Of a stretch of 64,000 nucleotides of DNA, positions 1-10,128 are shown in pieces. This DNA comes from Garcia nutans. Taxonomy: Eukaryota > Streptophyta > Magnoliopsida > Malpighiales > Euphorbiaceae. The translations under genes and the position numbers were made by a program. Position 1 is the stretch's first letter. Every line of letters starts with the position of its first letter. Under the pieces are notes generated by a model. It ran no database searches. It was given only the letters and a program-made list of their open reading frames with translations, and had not been told where the DNA came from. The stretch covers positions 7,943,501 through 8,007,500 of the forward strand of contig CANTUV010000035.1 of NCBI GenBank assembly GCA_947685225.1, in the 5' to 3' direction.

Positions 1-1062
1 ATTAATGTGTTTCATTGATTAAATTTACTTGCAACCTAAACAATGATAAAGAAAATATTTTTTAAAACTAATCTTAATTTCTCAATTATTTCAATACAGC
101 ACTTGAAAAGTTAAATCCACACAACAAGAAGGCAATTGCATTACTTAATTATTATATGAATTCTTGTGTTTTATCTTTTATATGAAATATAGCGATAACT
201 AAATTGAAGAAAATTTTCTTTCGTCAGTTAATAGTAATATGCTTGCTATTAACTTATTTCATAAATTCAGAGTCATATTTTCTAAATTATAAATTTATAT
301 ACTTTTTTTAATTGACAAAATTTTATTAATATCATTTGATAACTAATTTTTTAAAAATATTTTTATAGAATGCACTTCTACTTCATTTTTTTTTCTGAAT
401 AAGCATTTCTACTTCATTAGACATTAATTATTATCTGGATTATTAATATTTTCTTGTAGTATTTTCATTTTTTTTGTTAATATTATTATTGAATTCTTCT
501 AAAAGATTTAAATAAATATTGATGAAAATTAAGAAATTATATAAATGTCTATATCTCATATATTAACTCTAATAAACTAATATCATTAAAAAAAACTCTA
601 ATAAACTAATATTTTTTAAGAAATTTGAAGTGTACGTAGGAACCGATTCGTTTAAAATGATATTAGTTATTGGACACAAGTGGCCCATTCTCACGTACAT
701 CATCACAGAATCAAATATATATCTGAACTGTCCTATGATCGCTTATCGGACGGTTGATATTAATTTTGCAAAGAAAGAAACAATGGATGTTGGGAGTTTC
801 TTCACTCAATCAAAAGTGTATAGAGAATTAAGAGTTATGGAGGTATATACGAACAAATTTTTTTGTATTTGTAAGAGCACGAAAATATCACTAAACTACA
901 ACTAAATTATATTCTCTCGCTTTTAAATTGATAAGTAAAATTTTGTATTTTATAATAATTGAAAAAATCAATTATTTTTATTAAAAATATAAATTTAATA
1001 TGTAATTTAATATGTTTTTATTTTCATATAAGATTAAAATAATAAATAAATTATAATCTAGT

Positions 1063-1242
1063 GTCTAGAAATATTAAAAGTTTATATATTCTTATAATAA
1101 CTAATATCAAAAATTAGCTATTAAAGTTGAAAATTACAAGAATTAATATCAAAAGCTAGCTATTAAAATTGAAGAATCTAATTATATATAAGTTTATTTT
1201 ATATTTTATATTTAATTGACGATTGTATTACACTTAACAACA
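1063..1242. repeat. Dispersed repeat, copy A
   Basis: This stretch resembles two others at the far end of the window (63490-63609 and 63641-63793). All three share an order of short blocks: TATCAAAAGCTAG, then TCTAATTATATATAAG, then TATATTTAATT, then TTGTAT..ACTTAACA. No terminal inverted repeats or coding sequence were seen, so the class is unknown. The match was judged by eye. Confidence 0.55.
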
Positions 1243-1586
1243 GAGTAAATAATAAAAAAAAGTATATGTTAATTTAAAATGAAAAGAGTATATTATTGTA
1301 ATAATTTTTTTGAGTTTATAATAATTTTTTTGAGTGTTTATATATTAAAAAGAAAAAATCAATTTTGATCTAATATACAAAATAATATATATTTATTATT
1401 AATTAATTAATTAATTGGTAAAAAATTATTTTAATTTAATAAGGGATTTGGAATTTAAATTTTTAAAATATAGCACGTGATTTTATCATGTTAAACTCTA
1501 AAAAAATATTCACGTTCAAAAAATATATATACTTATTATCGTATTATATTGATATGCATATTATCATAATAATTAATTACACATTA

Positions 1587-1623
1587 TCATCATCATCATC
1601 ACCACCATCATCATCATCATCAT
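1587..1623. repeat. (CAT)n microsatellite
   Basis: About twelve trinucleotide units, mostly CAT with two CAC interruptions in the middle. A simple sequence repeat in noncoding DNA. Confidence 0.9.
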
Positions 1624-2401
1624 GTATATGCATAGTGATAATGAAACGTATTTGTTAATGAAATGCAGAGAGATTTGAGGTTTGGAAGGTTGTGAAAGGT
1701 GATGACGTGTAGAAAAATGGAAGAGAGTAAAAATATAAAAAACCTAAAACGAGAAAAATGTTTTGGTTAATTGTCATGATTTTTGGCTTCTTGTTCAAAA
1801 ACTGTATCCCCACACCTTCCGCCAACCCTTCTCATCATTTATTTTTTTGTCTTCTACTGCCTTGCTGTTTTCTTTCTTCTTTTCTTCTTTTTCTATTTAT
1901 TATAATTTCTTTTTATATAGTTTTTCTTTATAAATAAGAAAAAAGAAGGATTTCTTAATTTATTTTTATGGAAAATAATTCCATTCATTAGAATTCATAA
2001 ATTTTATGGGGAAAAAAAAAGAAAAACAAGGAAGGAAATATTATCCATTGGACTAGAAAATAAATGTAGTGAGTTAATTAATTAATAGAAGGTATAATTT
2101 TATATTTAATTTATTATTAATTCTTATATGTTTCTTTAATAATTTATGTTTAATATTAAAAATAAATAAATTGTATGATCGATAATTAACTTCCATAAAA
2201 AATTATACCATTATGATTAATTATGATATTAAAAAATTAGAAGTTTTGACATAAAAATATTGATTTTACAAAAATTATAACCTAAAGAATTTATAATTGT
2301 TACTTGAGTTTATATTCATTTAAAGTATGCATTATTTTACTAAAAATATTAATTTAATGGATTGTTAATTAGGTGAAAACCAACAATATATATTTCTTAT
2401 A

Positions 2402-2648
2402 CTCCCTCTCTGTATCATTTATATAGAAAAAGTAAAATGAACACGAAAATTAAAAAAATTTCACTTTTTCCATCTCTATTTACTTAAATACCCTTAAAAA
2501 ATATCCCTCAAAATCTACTTTTAAGGCAAGGGTATAAATGATATTTTGTCTCATTTCACTTCCCAAAATTTATCTAAAATGACATATTTTCTATATAAAA
2601 GATACACCAAAAAAGAAAATTTTTCCTATATAAATGATACGGAAGGAG
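2402..2648. mobile_element. Stowaway-type MITE (Tc1/mariner)
   Basis: A 247-bp non-autonomous DNA transposon. The left end begins CTCCCTCTCTGTATCATTTA and the right end is its near-perfect inverse, finishing ACGGAAGGAG, so the terminal inverted repeats are about 26 bp. A TA dinucleotide flanks both ends (2400-2401 and 2649-2650), as expected for Tc1/mariner target-site duplication. CTCCCTC termini are the hallmark of Stowaway elements. No coding capacity. Confidence 0.88.
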
Positions 2649-2650
2649 TA

Positions 2651-3853
2651 TAAATTATTGAATTTATTAATGTGAATTAATATTGTTTAAAATAATATAA
2701 ATATTATATTTATTAGGATCATAATTATCATAGTATCATGTTACTTGAAGCATGATTGTATTTATTAGATCATAATTATAATTATATCATGGTACTTAAA
2801 GCATGGACTAACTCATAAATTAAGCGGTAATGCATTGTGATGTGCAAAAAAATAAAAAGGGTAATGCGCCGTCTTGAGGAATGTTTTGAAATGAAGGGCA
2901 GTTTCCTTCTAATTGTCCAAGCAATTAAGATGAGGTTAATCCTTTTACTGCTCAATGCCATCCTTGTTTGGATATTATTTACCATGGTAATGTGTGATGT
3001 GATTTATTTTTTTATTTTTATTTTTAATTTTAATATTATAATTTTTTATACTAATTTTATGATTTGAAAATTATAAATTTTAATAGATTTCTTAAACCTA
3101 TGATTTACTAATTTTTCATCATTTAAAATTTTTTTTATCATTTTAAAATTTTATCTTTCAAATTTCAAAAATGCATTCAATAAATTTGCAAAATATCAAA
3201 TATATCTTTATAATCTATTTTTTTATAATTTATTAAAAAAATTTTAAAATACCATCAATTGACATAATCTATTTTTATATCTCAAGTTGATTAATGTTGG
3301 TTATATAAATTTTTTTTTTCACTTAAAGAGTGATTATAGGCTATATTATCAAAGAGACGTAAGATTATAAAATTATTTTGAATCACTTTTAATTAAAATA
3401 ATTTTAAATTTTGGTTACTGTAGCTCGGAATTAGTGGCATATTTTATATTTTAACTTCATACCATTTTCAATAGGATCTCTTTAATTTTCCTAATTTCCA
3501 GTCCTAAGTTCAGTGGGATTTCCACTGAACTTATATATGCAAAGAACTCATTGTTACTAGTGTAGAAAATCTGAATATAGATTAGTCTACCTGCCTTTAT
3601 TTCCTTGTCTTTGTTAGGGGAAATCAAAATCTGTTTCAAGTGTGATTTTTACACTATGAACTCAACACCCCATAGAAAGTGAAAATAATAGTAATAATAA
3701 TAGTAATTATCAAAAACAAAGAAAAGGAATTTCAATTTCGTTTCTATTATCTCAAAGTGAGCACACAAATATATTTTTGAGGATAAAATACATATGTAAC
3801 AATAAAAAAAATTGAAAGAATAAAACAACAAACCAGTATTAAATTTGTAATGC
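2651..3853. other. Intergenic, with probable 3' UTR of the kinesin gene
   Basis: AT-rich sequence with no supportable gene. The part next to 3853 should contain the 3' untranslated region and poly(A) site of the minus-strand kinesin gene. A short T/A triplet-rich patch lies near 3690-3715. Confidence 0.5.
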
Positions 3854-6800
3854 TTATCTAGACCAAATCTTTTTCTTAGCTTCCCTCTCCTTAATTCTTT
3901 GTCCCTGTTGATCTCTGTTAATTCTCTTGTGAGTCAAGGGCCCTTGAGCAGCTGTGCCTGTGACTACTGGCTTTGCTGGTCTTATAAGCCTAGCAAATTT
4001 GGGAGGATCAGATTTCCTACCCCTGTTGTCATGGAAGGAAGGTTGTATCATATTGTTCTCTATTTCTCCACTTCTGGATTGTCTTTTCTTTCTTGTCTCA
4101 CAAAGACTATCATTTCCCCTTGGCAATGTAGAACCATGACTTAGCGGTCGGTTAACCGAGTTCGAACTCCTTAGGACATGAGACTCAAGATCATTCAGGA
4201 ATTCTTCATCTCTTGTACAGGTTTTTCCTGCATTAGGTGTGGCCTTTACAGTACCATGAAAATCTTGATCTTGCATGCGCTGCATTTGCTTCTCTTGCTC
4301 TCTCAGTTTGGCTTCTAGCTCCTTAATCTACCATAACAATTTGACTAATTATGACATTCACTTTGATGAACTACTATTGTAGTGTAAAATCATGACATTC
4401 ACTTTGATGAACTACTATTGTAGTGTAAAATCATGAAAATGATTAATGACTATATTGCTTAAAAAGCAATGAAACTGATATCAAGAATAGTAAAAAAAAA
4501 AAACCTTTTGCTGAAGTAATTATGACATTCACTTTGATGAACTACTATTGTAGTGTAAAATCATGACATTCACTTTGATGAACTACTATTGTAGTGTAAA
4601 ATCATGAAAATGATTAATGACTATATTGCTTAAAAAGCAATGAAACTGATATCAAGAATAGTAAAAAAAAAAAACCTTTTGCTGAAGTAAATTGACTTCC
4701 GAGTGCTGTTCCTGCTCCGTCAATTTTCTCTCTAGCTCCTTAACCTAGGAAAAGGAAGGACAGACAAACATTGTAAAACCATTCTCAGATTTCCGCTGAA
4801 ACAGGCAATACATCCTAAAAAAAAATACTTCCAAACCTTGTTTTGAAGCATGAGAGAATGAAAATCAGACTCTTGCACTTGCTCTTTCAGCTTGTTATCA
4901 AGTTCCTTAACCTGTTTAAAGTGAAAAAATAGTGATATTTCCAACTTTTCTTGCAACTTAACTGCAGCTTTTTAGTAAAATTTATATCAAAGTTAGAAGC
5001 TCCTTTGGGAATTTTTTTTTCTTCAAAGTAAAGCATGGTAATAATATATACCATTTATAAAACACAACTAGTATTACATGGTTATCTGTTTGCATCAATC
5101 TAAAAAGATCACTTGTGTAAATGCATTTGGGACACGGACCTTCTCTTGAAAAGCTGAAGAATCTGACTGCTGCTTCTCTCTAAGCTTGTTCTCTACTTCC
5201 TTGACCTTCACCAGATAGTCAATTCTAGTTATCCACACAAAGGAAGACAAAACTATTTCAATGATAAACACAAAGCTGAAAGCAACCTTTTGCTGAAGAG
5301 AGTTGCAACTCTCTTCACTCCCCTTTAGTCTATCTGAAAGTTGTGAGAGTTGCTTTTCTGACTGGCTGTGCAGGGTAGACTTCAGTTCAAGTTGGCCTTC
5401 AAGTTCTTTGATCTTCTCTTGCTGGTTTTTGCAAATGTTGTCTTTGCCTCTTGCTTTGTTCTCCAGGTTTTGTAAGTTCTCTTCTAGCTTCCTCAGTGAT
5501 TCATCTTTGGATTTGGATTCCTGCCTTGCTTTATCAAGCTTCGCAAGTAGAAAAAGAAAAAGAAGGTAATTTGATATATCAGAGTCTCACTTTCATTTAA
5601 AGAAACTGAAATTTTGCCCTGAAAATCACCAAACCCACCATCACTTTCATTTTCTGAAGCTCAGCTGTATCAATTTGCTTCCTTGCAGGCGCCAACTCAA
5701 TCCCTCGAACCCTAGTAGCAAAATTTAATGAACTCAGAGTCTCACTCAAGTCCTGCTCTGAAGGGCTAATTTGCACAAACATCGAAGTTTTTGAGTCACC
5801 CCCTGTAACACACCAACATGAAAATTTTAAGATGGCGCAGGCTTTGACATTTTAGCAATCCAAAACAACATGAACACGAAGCCAAAACTTATACTTCAAA
5901 CATATGGACACCTGAAAGGTGAGTTATTTACCTAATGAATCTTGAAGTAAATGAGTCAACTTTGAGTTCCTGAAGCCGAATAGAAGAAATTGTTACAATT
6001 TATTGTGGTACGGTAAAAGGAAAAAGTAAGGGAAACACAGAATTGATTTAACCTGTATGGAATATGACTACTTTTAGTTGCTAAAGCATATATAACATCT
6101 CCAAGGGCAGAAAGAGATCTATTGATATTTTGGGCTTCCTTTAGTCTTTCCCCTTGCACATCAGTTTTCGCCAGCCTCTCACTGCCTGCCAGGTCCACAA
6201 GCCAAAGCTTGCTCTTTGTGCACTCCCCGTTCATCAGGTTCTTTGCTTTAACCAGTACGCACAGCATACTGATTTAAATATGAAAAGTCAATGTTCATAT
6301 AGTAAATCATTGCTGAGAAAGAAGCTTCTCATGGTTAAGCAACACAAAGGAAAATGATGGAGCATGATACCAGTGAGACCGGCTGCTATGTTCATTGACA
6401 TTATTGGATCCAACAGCTCTAGCATTGCTTCCAGCCTGCAGCACATTCCAGACTTCCCTTAAGTTGTCAACTTTGGCTTCTACAATCCCTGGAATATGAT
6501 GGGATCCTTCAGAGGCTTGTTTTATCTCCAACCTAGCAATGCACAGAAAAGAGATTTCAGTTCACTTTGTTTTCCCATGCAACCAGCAACTTACCCAAGC
6601 AAAGTCATCTTTCAGCCAACACTGATTTTAATACCATCAGCTCATTAAACTTCCTAAGGTTCACCAGTTTTATTTAAGTTCAGAAATGAGTTAGTCATTG
6701 CATAGAACTACTGTAACTTACTTCTTTGATGATGGAGATGTAGCCAACAAGTCCCTGATTTGCTCGTTATATACTTCAAGCACGCTAACTGAAATACTGT

Positions 6801-9800
6801 ATGCAAAAGTTTCACTCCTTTCCTTGGCAATTTTAAATAACTGCTCAAGAGTCCTATAATTGACTCCCCTATTCTGTTCAGTTCCCTCCATCGTATATGT
6901 CTTTCCTGTCCCCGTTTGACCATATGCAAATATACAAACATTGTATCCATCCAGCACGGAGACCACCATTGGCGAGGCATCCGCAAACACATCAACTATA
7001 GAAATAGTAAAAAAGTTTCAATATTCACATGGGAAATGCTAACAGTCTACCAATCAAATGTTAGTGCTCCATGAATACCTTGATTATCTCTAGGTGTGTA
7101 AACCCGGTCAAATTTAAAAGTCTTTCTGGTAGAGGCACCTGTTAGAATCCCAAGATCCCCATCCTTTGCTGCATCAAAGTCAACAACTGTTGCAGATCCA
7201 GCTGATATCTCCTCCTTGCTTAATGGGCGGCACCGGCAGAATACCCTAATATTTCCTGCTATTTGACAAAAAGATTTGTATGTATCAAGTCAATTTGCTT
7301 GTATAATCAAACAGATGGGGAAAGATTTGTATGTATAATCATACAGATTACACAAGCAAATAGATGGGGGAAGATTTGTATGTATAATCATACAGATTTG
7401 CATGTATCAAGTCAATTTGCTTGTATAATCAAACAGATAGATGTCTAAATCACTTGGGATGGGGAAAGAAAAAAAGAAGTTTTGCCTTTAGCCTCCTGAA
7501 TTTGGTTATATAGCTCCTTTCTCTTTGTTTGCTCTTCACTATACTTTGCCTTGAGATCCTCACATTGTGCAACTGCAAAGTGATTTCATGAGTCCATTCA
7601 GATACATAATAAACACTAGTGGCACCAAACCAATTATGCAGTTCAAACTTACCCAAAGCTTGAACTGCTGTGACCATTTTATTCAACTCAGGTATTGAAT
7701 CAGTACATTCATGTGCCTCGAAAGAAAGCTTAGCATGTTCTTCTTTCATTATCTACACAATCAAATAAATCACATTGGTATATGATGAAAAACCAAGTAA
7801 TGAAAACAAAGAATGACCATCGCAATTATCTTTTATTTCTCATTTGTCACAGAAGGCCATTACTTGCCTTGATTATTTTTTTTAAATTCTTGACTGCTGC
7901 TGCCCAGTGTGTTTTATCACGTTCATACATGCTAGTAATGTTCCTCAGTTTTTCTGATTGTTTCCCTACAGTTTGATCTGTCACAGGGGAAATGATAGCA
8001 TTAAATTCAACCTAAAAAAACCAAAATTGTAATTTAAACTTTTAGTTCAACTTAAGCATAAAACCTAGGCAGTGACTCCCAGGAAAATAATGACAAGCAA
8101 TCAGACCACAAACAAATATAATTCATTTTCATCGGGTCAATTACAATAAAACATTTTTGTAGCTGGTTCTATAAAGGTGCAGTAAGTGATTTCTGAATCA
8201 GGATAACATCATCCAAGAATTTTCCCTCATTCGATACCCTTTTAACATTCACAACACATGCACGAGATTATCTGAATTCAGGGTGTGTCCACGCATGACA
8301 AATCAATACACTCAAAAGCAATAAATAATCGGCAAGTTCATTTAGAACTAATCAAGAAAGTATGGTTGCTGAGCACAATACAGATATGGTCTACAGAATT
8401 ACCTAGAGAGCGTGTCTGGAAGGTCTTGTTATCAAGTTCCATTCTAACATTCTCCAGCTGTTGATTTGCTGCAGTCAATGACATCCAAGCCTCGTGACAT
8501 TCATTTTTCTTGCGCTCACACTCAGCAATGAGTTCTTGTATCTTCCTTTCATATTTGTCAGTAACTTTTGTTCGCATGAGTTTCTTCTGCTACCCGAAAA
8601 GTGAAAAGCCAGCCAAATAAGCAACAAGTCAATGCTTCAAAGGTGGAATATTTTTCATATAGCATAACATCTAACCTGATCTGAAGAAGAAACTTCAATT
8701 TCACAATTGCAATTGTTGCATTTAAGGCATTCTTGTGACATTTGAACAACTGCATACATTCACAAGCAAGGCAAATTGAAATTTTCATTAATCGGCTATA
8801 ATTTCTCAGATCCTTAAGGATGAACTTAACCACATAATAATAGCTGTATTACCCGAAGCATTAGGTGCTTTCCTTATGCAAATTCCGCTTACAACTGGAC
8901 TTCCAATAATCTGTTCAAATCTTATCAGTAACACTCCATCCTCCCTTACTGAGACCCTAGAGTCAACTAATTGCAGTGGCTTATTGGCTCCAACAATAGA
9001 AAAGATATCAAATTCTGATAAGACCTGCCAATTTCCCAAAAAAAAAACTATAAGTACACAAATTTGTACCCCTCCAAAGGGGATCAACAAAAGAAAGACC
9101 AAAATTTGCTATCAAAGTATCTTTTGCTTATGACTTGCCTTCTCTTCCTGCATGAATACGTTAAATACTCTCATTCCTTTAGGCCCATTTGTGTTTATAA
9201 TTTCTGCAAAATGAAGATCAACAAAATAGCCTCCGGAAGGAAGATCATTGAACCGATAGCAAAAGCTACCCAATCTTGCAGATTGATAAATGAATGGGTA
9301 ATCTCCAGCCTCATTTATAAGTTCATTGGTACGTAAAACATTTCCACCCTCAAAACTGGTGTCACCCAGAAATTTGACAGTAGAATCAGCTTCAATGGAA
9401 GCTTCACCTCCAGCATTTACAAACATTACAATTTCATCTGATTCAAGAAACCATTAATAATTTTAGCTATCATTATATTTCCCACAAGTGCGGAGACACT
9501 AGAATTAACAGAATCTCACACAGCAATTACAAAAGTAATCGGATTTACTGTTGAATGTACGTATTTAATTAATGAAAAGAAGACATCTTAAGGTTGGGTA
9601 TCTAATTTCTTTTCTTAGTCATCACTTAAAAGGGCAAAAAACTTGAAGCAGAAACGGCATTAAATAGAACGGGAAAAACTAACCTGTACAATTTGATTTA
9701 GCAAACCCATATGGAATTAGTCTTGAATTGGAGTCACAAAGCATAGAATCAACTAAAGAATCCCAATTTCCACCAATGGAGGAATCTTTGCTTTCTGGGT

Positions 9801-9903
9801 CCAATTTAACATCTTTCTCCCACTCAAAAACCCTAGAAACAGAGGAAGCTGGGAAAATATTTTCTGGGTCTTGGAACAAACTGTTGAATTGGCTAATGTC
9901 CAT
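3854..9903 (-). CDS. KIN14: KIN-14 kinesin with N-terminal malectin-like domain
   Basis: Minus-end-type microtubule motor of the plant KIN-14 group that carries a malectin-like (di-glucose-binding) domain, the Arabidopsis At1g72250/At2g22610 type. Nineteen exons, all phase-compatible: 9903-9684, 9437-9139, 9024-8853, 8749-8676, 8586-8403, 7977-7868, 7752-7653, 7572-7486, 7255-7079, 6995-6722, 6532-6371, 6268-6053, 5969-5932, 5802-5639, 5538-5287, 5205-5140, 4911-4837, 4744-4676, 4327-3854; total about 1070 residues. Malectin-like fold at about 74-229. First coiled coil about 255-400. Neck and motor about 412-750, with P-loop GQTGTGKT (about 500-507), switch I NNVNEHSSRSH and switch II DLAGSE. 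Second coiled coil about 760-930, then a basic tail ending KKKIWSR. The start is the first ATG of a long frame, MDISQF. Three introns appear to use GC donors. Two MSA-like promoter boxes suggest G2/M expression. Confidence 0.95.
4346..4687. repeat. 171-bp perfect tandem duplication, with nested 41-bp repeats
   Basis: Two copies, 4346-4516 and 4517-4687, look identical. Each starts with two tandem copies of a 41-bp unit beginning ATGACATTCACTTTGATGAA. The right copy ends inside kinesin exon 18, so the left copy carries a duplicate of the last bases of that exon plus its splice donor (CAGCAAAAG|GT on the minus strand). Both copies otherwise lie in intron 18. Identity of the copies points to a recent event. 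Confidence 0.93.
7263..7445. repeat. Repeat cluster inside kinesin intron 8
   Basis: The block GATTTGTATGTATAATCA recurs in near-identical form, and AAGTCAATTTGCTTGTATAA occurs twice (about 7285 and 7409). The phrase ATAATCATACAGAT also occurs twice. Some arms are mutually inverted (CAATTTGCTTGT against ACAAGCAAAT), so transcripts could fold. It fills most of the intron between exons 8 and 9. Confidence 0.8.
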
Positions 9904-10100
9904 GAAGATCAGGGCTTCGAGGGCGTTTGGGAAATGGGAAAAATGCTTAGATGCAGTTAAAATGAAAAACAAACTTTCTTGCAGCAATAATCTGTTTGGG
10001 TTGACAGAAGAGGAAAGAGAGTAAATCTTTGGTCTTTTTTTCCGTGTTTGTGTGTACTTTGTGTGGGTCGGAAAAATTTTCAAATTTGAATTTCTCAATG

Positions 10101-10128
10101 CGACCGTTGGGAGGCTTTACCGTTAGGA
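10101..10128 (-). promoter_or_regulatory. Two MSA-like (mitosis-specific activator) boxes upstream of the kinesin
   Basis: On the minus strand, about 200 bp upstream of the kinesin ATG, are TCCTAACGGTAA (10128-10117) and CCCAACGGTCG (10111-10101). Both contain the AACGG core in the YCYAACGG context bound by plant MYB3R factors at G2/M. Established knowledge: such boxes are typical of mitotic kinesin and cyclin B promoters, usually in several copies. The match to a mitotic-type gene supports the call; function is inferred. Confidence 0.65.

Larger units (their letters stand above)
1..2401. other. AT-rich intergenic spacer
   Basis: No gene could be supported here on either strand. The short open frames have no recognisable domains and lie in very AT-rich sequence. 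It holds one copy of a dispersed repeat, a CAT microsatellite, and at the right edge a Stowaway MITE, annotated separately. A pyrimidine-rich stretch near 1800-1930 could be the leader of an unseen gene, but no coding exon follows it. Confidence 0.6.

Noticed and set aside
630..905. Open frame of 91 codons on the plus strand
   Set aside because: No recognisable domain, biased AT-rich composition, no gene context.
2837..3067. Overlapping open frames on both strands
   Set aside because: Hydrophobic low-complexity translations from T-rich DNA; no homology recognised.
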